Source: Acidimicrobiales bacterium
GTDB taxonomy: Bacteria > Actinomycetota > Acidimicrobiia > Acidimicrobiales > Palsa-688
Direction of reading: 5' to 3'
Assembly (NCBI GenBank): GCA_019241495.1
Contig: JAFAWZ010000220.1
Coordinates: 1-5,037, forward strand
Length of the DNA stretch: 5,037 nucleotides
Part shown: in pieces, positions 1-4,771 of the stretch
Layout of the letters: every line of letters starts with the position of its first letter
How positions within the stretch are numbered: position 1 is the first letter of the stretch
Program-made: the position numbers and the translations under genes
The notes under the pieces: generated by a model
Told to the model about the DNA's origin: nothing
Seen by the model: the letters and a program-made list of their open reading frames with translations, nothing else
Database searches by the model: none

Positions 1-872
1 GTCTCGAGCAGCTCGTCGAAGGCCCAGAAGCCTCGGAGGACGTTTTTCGAGGGTTCCATCCGATCGACCCGGACGATCAGGCGGCGTCCGGAGACGGTTT
101 CTTCCAGCCACGCCACCTCTGTCTCACACGCCTCCGATGCGGCGACCGATCGGAGGTCGTCCAGGTCGGTGGCGGCGGGCGCCACGAAGGTGTCGGCGTC
201 GCGCCCGAGTACCTCCCGGCAGCACGCCGTGAAGGCCGACGCCCAGCGGGTGCTGTGGAAGCCGCAGGCCCCCCCGCCCGCCAGACCGCCGACCACGGCC
301 GCTGCCACCTCGTCGGGGAGGGTAGAAAGCTCCTGGGGGGCGCACCATGGTGTGTGAACGAAAGCTCCGATGGACAGGTCGGGGCGGCGGGCAGCCAGCA
401 TCTCGGGCACCAAGGCCAGCTGGTAGTCCTGGACCAGCACCGTCGCCCCATCTGCCGATGCTTTGTCCGCGGCCGCCGCGAACGACTCGTTGACGGCCCG
501 GTAGCGGTCCCACGCCGCCCACCAGTGCCGGTCGAAGCGGGGCCGGCGCGGCTGGTCCCACAGGCCGTGGAGGCAGAACCACAGGGTCTGGTTGGCGACC
601 ACGTCGTAGTAGGCCGCGTAGTCGGGGGGGTCTATAGCCACAGGGGAGAAGCGCAAGCCGTTCGAGCTCACCGAGCCATGGCGGGCGGCCTCCCGCTCGT
701 CCTCGCTGGTGGCCGAGGCGAGCCACAGGGCCCGGTCACGCTCCGCCCCAGGCCCGAGGGTCACGATCAGGCCGCCCGCTCCTCGTCTTGGCTCGAGCTT
801 CCCCGAGTCGCTCCTGACGAAGCTGATGGGTCCGCGGTTGGATACGACGAGCAGGTGCGCCTTGTCTGCCAT
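1..872 (-). CDS. otsA: Trehalose-6-phosphate synthase (GT20 family), N-terminal part, runs off the window
   Basis: This glycosyltransferase makes trehalose 6-phosphate from a nucleotide-activated glucose and glucose 6-phosphate in the cytoplasm, the first step of the OtsA-OtsB pathway. About 290 codons are visible; the C-terminal part, including much of the nucleotide-sugar domain, lies outside. Visible GT20 landmarks in order are VSNRGP (about 10-15), GAGGLIV (31-37), WFCLHGLWD (98-106), VQDYQLALVPEML (147-159), FVHTPW (171-176), GFHSTRWASAF (204-214) and VDRMEPSKN (269-277). In the last motif an Arg and a Lys five residues later (R271, K276) match the spacing of the phosphate-binding R262/K267 pair of E. 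coli OtsA. The consensus around them, VDRLDYxKG, is changed. The ATG at 872-870 places VSNRGP close to the N terminus as usual; GAGGGGG lies just upstream, so the ribosome site is weak or very close. The gene is divergent from the glycerate kinase with 57 bp between starts. A GT20 relative with another acceptor is possible but less likely. Confidence 0.88.
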   Translation of the reverse strand, partial: MADKAHLLVVSNRGPISFVRSDSGKLEPRRGAGGLIVTLGPGAERDRALWLASATSEDEREAARHGSVSSNGLRFSPVAIDPPDYAAYYDVVANQTLWFCLHGLWDQPRRPRFDRHWWAAWDRYRAVNESFAAAADKASADGATVLVQDYQLALVPEMLAARRPDLSIGAFVHTPWCAPQELSTLPDEVAAAVVGGLAGGGACGFHSTRWASAFTACCREVLGRDADTFVAPAATDLDDLRSVAASEACETEVAWLEETVSGRRLIVRVDRMEPSKNVLRGFWAFDELLE

Positions 873-929
873 GCCCCCTCGACCCTACCTACGCTGCCGG
901 CTGGCCCAGAAACCGGGCACCATGGGGGG
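873..929. other. Short divergent intergenic gap between otsA and the glycerate kinase
   Basis: These 57 bp separate two divergent start codons. I see no convincing -35/-10 pair in either direction and no inverted repeat. Both genes have only a poly-G stretch right before the start instead of a well-spaced Shine-Dalgarno sequence. This would fit leaderless or near-leaderless transcripts, or promoters lying inside the opposite gene. This is inference only. Confidence 0.4.
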
Positions 930-1919
930 ATGCCGCACCTGCTCGTGGCGCCGGACAAATTCCGGGGCAGTGCCACCGCTGCCCAGGTGGCCGACGCCAT
1001 CGCCACGGCTGCGGTCGCGGCCGGCTGGACGGCAGATCGGGCCCCGGTATCCGATGGGGGCGAAGGCTTCTGCTCCGTGCTGGGCGGCCGTCCCCGAGCG
1101 GTGAAGGTGCGCGGGCCCCTCGGCGATCCGGTGGAGTCCGCCTGGTACGAGCTCGAAGGCGGCCCGGTTGCGGCCATCGAGATGGCCCTGGCCTCGGGGC
1201 TCGATATCGTCGGCGGCCCTGGGAACAACGATCCGGTCCGCGCCAGCACCGCCGGCACCGGCGAGCTCATGGCCGCCGCGGTAAAAGCCGGGGCCCGCCG
1301 GCTGCTGGTCGGCATGGGCGGGTCGGCGACCACCGATGGAGGGCTCGGTGCCCTTGAGACCCTGGAGCCGCACAGTCGCCTGGCCGGCGTGCGCATCGAT
1401 GTGGCTTGCGATGTGACCACCAGGTTCGTCGGCGCGGCGGCCATCTTTTCTCCCCAGAAGGGAGCGACGCCCGCCCAGGTCGAGTTGCTCACGAGGCGGC
1501 TCGAGCGCCTGGCCCAGGTTTACCTCGACCGCTTCGGTGTGGATGTCACCGACCTGGAGGGCTCTGGGGCGGCCGGCGGCCTGGCGGGGGGTCTGGCCGC
1601 GCTCGGCGCCCAGCTGGTGCGGGGCTTCGATCTGGTTGCCGACCACATCGATCTGGCCTCTCGGATGGAGCGGGCCGACCTGGTGATCACCGGAGAGGGG
1701 TTGCTCGACGACCAGTCGTTCGCCGGCAAGACCGTGGGCGGGGTCGTGGAGCTGGCCGCTGAGGTCGGAGTACCCGTGGTGGTTCTGGCCGGCGACGTGG
1801 AGGGTGACCCTCCGGTGGACTACCACACTCTGGTGGGCGCGGCGGGGGAGGAGGCCGCTTGGGCCGACCCGATCGGCTCGTTGCGCCAGGTGACGGCGGC
1901 TCTCCTGGCCCGAACCTAG
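930..1919 (+). CDS. Glycerate kinase (GarK/GlxK type), short form
   Basis: This cytoplasmic enzyme phosphorylates D-glycerate with ATP; the GarK/GlxK family typically yields 2-phosphoglycerate. The 329-residue protein carries the family motifs in order: APDKFRGS (7-14), VSDGGEG (40-46), STAGTGEL (106-113), GMGGSATTDGG (128-138), VACD (158-161), IFSPQKGAT (172-180), GSGAAGGLAGGL (211-222) and DLVITGEGLLDDQSFAGK (250-267). The ATG at 930 is chosen because APDKF normally lies within the first ten residues; the reading frame stays open to 255 but that part is antisense to otsA. The ribosome site is poor (GGGGGG touching the ATG). Usual length is about 370-380 residues. The deficit sits between GGLGALE (138-143) and LAGVRIDVACD (151-161), where relatives carry roughly 35 more residues. 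The stop codon overlaps that of gpgS on the other strand. Next to gpgS and otsA, it may recycle glycerate released from glucosylglycerate; whether it makes 2- or 3-phosphoglycerate cannot be read from the sequence. Confidence 0.9.
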   Translation: MPHLLVAPDKFRGSATAAQVADAIATAAVAAGWTADRAPVSDGGEGFCSVLGGRPRAVKVRGPLGDPVESAWYELEGGPVAAIEMALASGLDIVGGPGNNDPVRASTAGTGELMAAAVKAGARRLLVGMGGSATTDGGLGALETLEPHSRLAGVRIDVACDVTTRFVGAAAIFSPQKGATPAQVELLTRRLERLAQVYLDRFGVDVTDLEGSGAAGGLAGGLAALGAQLVRGFDLVADHIDLASRMERADLVITGEGLLDDQSFAGKTVGGVVELAAEVGVPVVVLAGDVEGDPPVDYHTLVGAAGEEAAWADPIGSLRQVTAALLART

Positions 1920-2824
1920 GCGGTCTTGCGGTGCGCGGGTACCTCGGCCAGCGGGGGCAGCTCGACGAAGGTCACCGCCGTCGGGTCCGCCCCTGGCCGC
2001 AACAGCTGGGTCGTCCACGGAAACCCGTTCCCGGCGACGTCCTGGATCCCCGCCCGGGCCAGCACTACCTGCAGGATGGCGAGCGCTTGGGGGCCGAGCT
2101 CGGCCAGGGGCCGGTTGCGGTGCACCCGCTCGACCAGGTCCACCTGCACCAGTGCCGAGTTGCCGAACTGCTCCACCACGTCGATGAGCAGGCCCAGGTC
2201 GACTCCGTAACCACCCACGAACGGAAGGGCCTCGAGAACCTCGCGCCGGGCCGCGCACTCGCCCGACAGGGGTTGTGCCAAGTCGGCCAGATGGGGGAAA
2301 AAGGTAGAGATCAGTGGCCGGGCCATCAGCTCGGTCACCCGGCCCCCTTCGCCGGTACGCCCGTCGAGGCCCCTCTGGTAGAAACCCTTCACGAACACGA
2401 TGTCGTCTCGCGCCAGGAGTGGGCCGGCCAGGCCCAGCACGAAGCCGGGCTCGAACCTCCTGATGTCCGCGTCGCAGAACACGACGACGTCACCGGTGCT
2501 GACATGGACGCCCTTCCACATGGCCTGGCCCTTGCCGTTCCCGGCGTGGTCGACCAGCACGTCGGAGACGGCCACCACGGTGGCGCCGGCTGCTGCGGCC
2601 ACGGTCGCAGTGCGGTCGCGGGAGCCGTCGTTGATGACGACGATCTCATCCACGATCGCCGCTTTCTCCATCAGCTCGCGCCGGATCGTGGCCACGATGT
2701 GGCCGACAGTGGCTTCCTCGTCACGGGCGGGCAGGCAAACCGACACCCGCCGGCCCTTCTTGATCTCCAGTACCCGAGACGCGGGGAAGTCGTCCGAGCG
2801 GTAGGAACGGCGCACGGCATGCAT
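1916..2824 (-). CDS. gpgS: Glucosyl-3-phosphoglycerate synthase (GT81)
   Basis: GpgS transfers glucose from a nucleotide sugar to 3-phosphoglycerate, giving glucosyl-3-phosphoglycerate, the precursor of glucosylglycerate and, in mycobacteria, of methylglucose lipopolysaccharides. The 302-residue GT-A protein matches what I recall of M. tuberculosis Rv1208 at LPARDEE (31-37), NDGSRD (65-70), GKGQAMW (97-103), the metal-binding D118-A-D120, GGRVTELMARPL (160-171), QPLSGE (184-189), GYGVDLGLLID (205-215) and HRNRPL (235-240), where H235 corresponds to a metal ligand. Length is close to the family's usual 310-330. The ATG at 2824 is preferred over a longer frame back to 3004 because that extension would run antisense through the riboswitch and has no family similarity. 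A GTG three codons in (2815-2813), with GGCAGGA about 8 nt before it, is an alternative start. The gene converges on the glycerate kinase and diverges from metM. The phosphatase GpgP, needed to finish glucosylglycerate, is not in the window. Confidence 0.92.
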   Translation of the reverse strand: MHAVRRSYRSDDFPASRVLEIKKGRRVSVCLPARDEEATVGHIVATIRRELMEKAAIVDEIVVINDGSRDRTATVAAAAGATVVAVSDVLVDHAGNGKGQAMWKGVHVSTGDVVVFCDADIRRFEPGFVLGLAGPLLARDDIVFVKGFYQRGLDGRTGEGGRVTELMARPLISTFFPHLADLAQPLSGECAARREVLEALPFVGGYGVDLGLLIDVVEQFGNSALVQVDLVERVHRNRPLAELGPQALAILQVVLARAGIQDVAGNGFPWTTQLLRPGADPTAVTFVELPPLAEVPAHRKTA

Positions 2825-2871
2825 CCTGCCACGCGTGAAGGTCCTTTCCGGCCGAAATGATGTATTCCGAT

Positions 2872-2899
2872 GTGACCGTGCCCAGGTTGGGTGTACACT
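2872..2899 (+). promoter_or_regulatory. Candidate sigma-70-type promoter for the metM-metO operon
   Basis: GTGACC (2872-2877, four of six matches to TTGACA) and TACACT (2894-2899, a fair -10 box) are separated by 16 nt. Transcription would start near 2905-2907, just before the first riboswitch stem, which is where an S-box leader should begin. The -10 lies in an 8-bp palindrome, GTGTACAC (2891-2898). The same gap must also carry the gpgS promoter on the other strand, for which I found no clear boxes. The assignment rests on spacing and position only. Confidence 0.45.
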
Positions 2900-2907
2900 C
2901 CTCCCGA

Positions 2908-3000
2908 CATCATCAAGAGCGGCTGAGGGACGGGCCCTTTGAAGCCGCGGCAACCCGCTCACTTCGTGTGAGCTCGGTGCCAATGCCCGGTTCGATGACG
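2908..3000 (+). promoter_or_regulatory. SAM-I (S-box) riboswitch upstream of metM
   Basis: This leader RNA should bind S-adenosylmethionine and turn the downstream operon off when SAM is plentiful. Conserved S-box elements appear in order: ATCAAGAG (2912-2919), the kink-turn segment TGAGGGA (2924-2930), GGGCCC (2932-2937), TTTGAAGCC (2938-2946), GGCAACC (2949-2955) and GGTGCCAAT (2976-2984). Stems that can form are P1, TCATC (2910-2914) with GATGA (2994-2998); P2, GCGGC (2919-2923) with GCCGC (2944-2948); and P3, GCTCAC (2957-2962) with GTGAGC (2968-2973) closed by a TTCGT loop. The GAGGGA kink-turn points to SAM-I rather than the SAM-IV class common in other actinobacteria. No terminator hairpin with a U-tract follows; the ribosome site begins only 7 nt later, so control is probably at translation. 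Confidence 0.93.
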
Positions 3001-3006
3001 CCACCC

Positions 3007-3012
3007 AGGAGG
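3007..3012 (+). promoter_or_regulatory. Strong ribosome binding site that fixes the TTG start of metM
   Basis: AGGAGG lies 8 nt before the TTG at 3021. The nearby ATG at 3013 overlaps the site and opens a frame that ends at TAG after six codons (ATG GAA CGT TGC CTT ACG TAG), so it cannot start the gene. The site is just downstream of riboswitch stem P1, and TCCTCC at 2899-2904 could pair with GGAGGA at 3008-3013. Confidence 0.85.
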
Positions 3013-3020
3013 ATGGAACG

Positions 3021-4259
3021 TTGCCTTACGTAGACGGTCTGCGATGCCGGGAGTGTGGCCGCACCTACCCCTCCGAGGCGCTGCACGTTTGCGACTGGTG
3101 CTTCGGCCCGCTCGAGGTCGTCTACGACTACGGCGCGATCAAGGCGGCGGTGAGCCGGGAGGCGATCGGGGCCGGACCGCTGTCCATGTGGCGCTACGCC
3201 GACCTCCTCCCAGCGGCCTCGGAAGGGGCGGTGAGCCTGGGTGCCGGTTTCACTCCCCTGGTCCGCGCCGACCGGCTGGCCGCCGAGCTCGGTTTGCGTG
3301 AGCTGTGGATCAAGAACGACACCGTGAACCCGACCGGGTCGTTCAAGGACCGAGTCGTGTCAGTGGCCCTGACCAAGGCCCAGGAGCTGGGATTCAAGGT
3401 GGCGGCGTGCGCCTCGACGGGCAACCTGGCCAACTCGGTGGCCGCCCACGCGGCCCATGCCGGCATGGAGTCCATCGTGTTCATACCCGCCGACCTGGAG
3501 GCCGGAAAGGTCGTCAACACGGCGGTGTTCGGGGGGCGCCTGGTGGCGGTGGAGGGTAACTACGACGACGTCAACCGGTTGTGTGCCGAGCTGGCCGGGG
3601 AGCACCCGTCCTGGGCGTTCGTCAATGTCAACGTCCGGACCTACTACGCCGAAGGGTCGAAGACGCTCGCTTTCGAGACCGCCGAGCAGCTCGGTTGGAG
3701 CTGTCCCGATCACGTCGTGGTACCCGTGGCGTCGGGCAGCCAGCTGACCAAGGTCGCCAAGGGCTTCAAAGAGCTCTGGGAGGTGGGGCTCCTCGACGAG
3801 GAGCCCCATGTCCGTATCTCGGGCGCGCAGGCTGCAGGGTGCTCGCCAGTGGCCCAGGCCTTCGCGGCCGGTCGGGACGTCATCAAGCCGGTCAAGCCCG
3901 ACACCATCGCCAAGTCGCTCGCCATCGGGAATCCGGCCGACGGCCCGTACGCCTTGGATGCAGTACGCAGCTCCGGTGGGGGGTTCGGCTCGGTGAGCGA
4001 CGACGAGGTCGTGGATGGCATCCGGCTCCTTGCCCGCACCGAGGGGATATTCGCGGAGACGGCGGGCGGGGTGACCATCGGTTCTCTTGTCCAGCTCGTC
4101 GAGCGGGGAGTTGTTCGCCCCGACGAGCGGGTGGTCGCCCTCGTCACCGGGAACGGCCTGAAGACCATCGAAGCGGTCTCCTCGCACTGCCGGCCGACCG
4201 CCACCATCGCCCCCACCCTGGACGCTTTCGCGGCGGCCATCGAAATCCCGGAGGACTAG
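3021..4259 (+). CDS. metM: Threonine-synthase-like PLP enzyme, probable MetM (homocysteine from O-phosphohomoserine)
   Basis: This 412-residue cytoplasmic enzyme belongs to the fold-type II PLP family and resembles threonine synthase with an N-terminal zinc ribbon: C9-x2-C12 and C24-x2-C27. The PLP lysine is K109 in NPTGSFKDR (103-111). ASTGNLANS (131-139) is the substrate/PLP asparagine loop, PVASGSQLTKVAKGF (235-249) corresponds to the phosphate-binding loop, and LVTGNGLK (374-381) to the C-terminal TGxGLK. Two sites differ from ordinary threonine synthases as I remember them: ASGS where those have GNGG-like glycine loops, and GIFAETAGG (342-350) where they have GIFxEPASA. A SAM-I riboswitch and a sulfur-carrier gene 3 bp downstream suggest methionine rather than threonine synthesis. 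In Streptomyces, MetM converts O-phosphohomoserine to homocysteine with thiocarboxylated MetO as sulfur donor; this operon matches that layout. The start is TTG, fixed by AGGAGG. A true threonine synthase (thrC) or an O-phosphoserine-type sulfhydrylase are alternatives. Family is certain, substrate is inferred. Confidence 0.8.
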   Translation: MPYVDGLRCRECGRTYPSEALHVCDWCFGPLEVVYDYGAIKAAVSREAIGAGPLSMWRYADLLPAASEGAVSLGAGFTPLVRADRLAAELGLRELWIKNDTVNPTGSFKDRVVSVALTKAQELGFKVAACASTGNLANSVAAHAAHAGMESIVFIPADLEAGKVVNTAVFGGRLVAVEGNYDDVNRLCAELAGEHPSWAFVNVNVRTYYAEGSKTLAFETAEQLGWSCPDHVVVPVASGSQLTKVAKGFKELWEVGLLDEEPHVRISGAQAAGCSPVAQAFAAGRDVIKPVKPDTIAKSLAIGNPADGPYALDAVRSSGGGFGSVSDDEVVDGIRLLARTEGIFAETAGGVTIGSLVQLVERGVVRPDERVVALVTGNGLKTIEAVSSHCRPTATIAPTLDAFAAAIEIPED

Positions 4260-4262
4260 GCC

Positions 4263-4538
4263 ATGGCCGTCACCATCAGGATCCCCACTCAGCTGCGTCC
4301 CATCGCCGGTGGGAGCTCTACCGTGGCAGTCGAGGGGGCCACCGTCGGAGAGGTGTTGAAGGGGCTCGAAGCCGCCCACCCCGGATTCCACGAGCGGCTC
4401 TTCGACGAGCAGGGCAACCTGCGCCGCTTCGTGAACGTCTTCGTGGCCGACGAGGACATCCGTTTTCTCGACGGCATTGACACTCCGGTCGCGGCCGGCT
4501 CGACGGTCTCCATCGTCCCGGCGGTAGCCGGCGGCTGA
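4263..4538 (+). CDS. metO: Ubiquitin-like sulfur carrier protein of the MoaD/ThiS/CysO family, probable MetO
   Basis: This 91-residue beta-grasp protein ends in VPAVAGG, the free C-terminal Gly-Gly that is adenylated and converted to a thiocarboxylate so the protein can deliver sulfide. The sequence is close to what I recall of M. tuberculosis CysO: IPTQLRP near the start, RRFVNVFVADEDIRFLDG in the middle, and nearly the same tail. It starts at ATG 4263, 3 bp after metM, with GGAGGA (4250-4255) lying in the end of metM, so the two are co-transcribed and probably translationally linked. CysO works with the cysteine synthase CysM; here the partner is a threonine-synthase-like enzyme behind a SAM riboswitch, so the likely role is sulfur donor for homocysteine. 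The activating MoeB/MoeZ-type enzyme and the Mec-type JAMM protease are not in the window. Because Gly-Gly is already terminal, no processing is needed to expose it. CysO is the alternative name. Confidence 0.85.
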   Translation: MAVTIRIPTQLRPIAGGSSTVAVEGATVGEVLKGLEAAHPGFHERLFDEQGNLRRFVNVFVADEDIRFLDGIDTPVAAGSTVSIVPAVAGG

Positions 4539-4545
4539 GTTGTAA

Positions 4546-4670
4546 CCCGGCCGGGCACCCCACGGTCCGAACGTTTCGGGATCCACGGTCCGGGGGAGTG
4601 TTACGGCCCCGGGCGGGGTTGGGGTCCCCGCCGAGGGGAGGAGGCCGGGCCTGCGGGGTGCCCGGCCGGG
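4546..4670. repeat. 16-bp perfect inverted repeat enclosing smaller hairpins, between metO and groL
   Basis: CCCGGCCGGGCACCCC (4546-4561) is the exact reverse complement of GGGGTGCCCGGCCGGG (4655-4670), with 93 bp between. Each arm contains the 10-bp palindrome CCCGGCCGGG. Inside are a hairpin CCGAA-CGT-TTCGG (4567-4579), a 7-bp stem GGCGGGG/CCCCGCC (4612-4618 with 4626-4632), and GGCCC (4605-4609) with GGGCC (4647-4651) around it. CCACGGTCCG also occurs twice (4560-4569 and 4583-4592). The RNA could fold into a multi-branched structure. There is no T-tract, so it is not a classical intrinsic terminator, though it follows metO and may end or stabilise that transcript. Function is unknown. Confidence 0.7.
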
Positions 4671-4680
4671 AGTGGGACGG

Positions 4681-4709
4681 TTGCATTAACCCCCGCGAGG
4701 CGGTTTACT
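4681..4709 (+). promoter_or_regulatory. Candidate promoter of groL
   Basis: TTGCAT (4681-4686) and TTTACT (4704-4709) are 17 nt apart, a fair housekeeping-sigma arrangement. Transcription would begin within the left arm of the adjacent CIRCE element, the usual geometry for HrcA repression. A shifted -10, TACTGT (4706-4711), is possible. Confidence 0.5.
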
Positions 4710-4710
4710 G

Positions 4711-4737
4711 TTAGCACTCAGGATGTGAGAGTGCTAA
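4711..4737 (+). promoter_or_regulatory. CIRCE operator (HrcA binding site)
   Basis: TTAGCACTC (4711-4719), a 9-bp spacer and GAGTGCTAA (4729-4737) match the CIRCE consensus at every arm position. CIRCE is bound by the repressor HrcA, which is released on heat shock or when GroE is titrated by unfolded protein. Its place between the -10 candidate and the groL ribosome site means it can act on DNA and would also lie in the leader RNA. The hrcA gene itself is not in the window. Confidence 0.97.
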
Positions 4738-4771
4738 AACCGGTGAACCCAACGGAGGGAACCAAGAACCG

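Noticed and set aside
255..929. Open frame extending the glycerate kinase upstream by 225 codons
   Set aside because: It is antisense to otsA, shows no family similarity, and the conserved APDKF motif puts the true start at 930.
885..2258. 457-codon minus-strand frame opposite the glycerate kinase
   Set aside because: Antisense shadow; no recognisable domain, and it also overlaps gpgS in another frame.
1859..2860. 333-codon plus-strand frame opposite gpgS
   Set aside because: Antisense shadow of a gene with clear GT81 motifs; no domain of its own.
2908..3000. T-box or SAM-IV element
   Set aside because: No T-box core sequence is present, and the GAGGGA kink-turn and GGTGCCAAT fit SAM-I.
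2825..3004. Sixty-codon N-terminal extension of gpgS
   Set aside because: It would be encoded antisense to the SAM riboswitch and has no resemblance to GpgS proteins; similarity begins right after the ATG at 2824.
3013..3033. ATG start upstream of the TTG of metM
   Set aside because: It meets TAG after six codons and overlaps the ribosome binding site.
3360..4586. Long 408-codon frame on the minus strand opposite metM-metO
   Set aside because: Low-complexity, Arg/Gly/Asp-rich translation without motifs, typical of the antisense of a GC-rich gene.
4605..4651. Intrinsic terminator after metO
   Set aside because: The stems are GC-rich but no T-run follows on either strand, so I record it only as a structured repeat.
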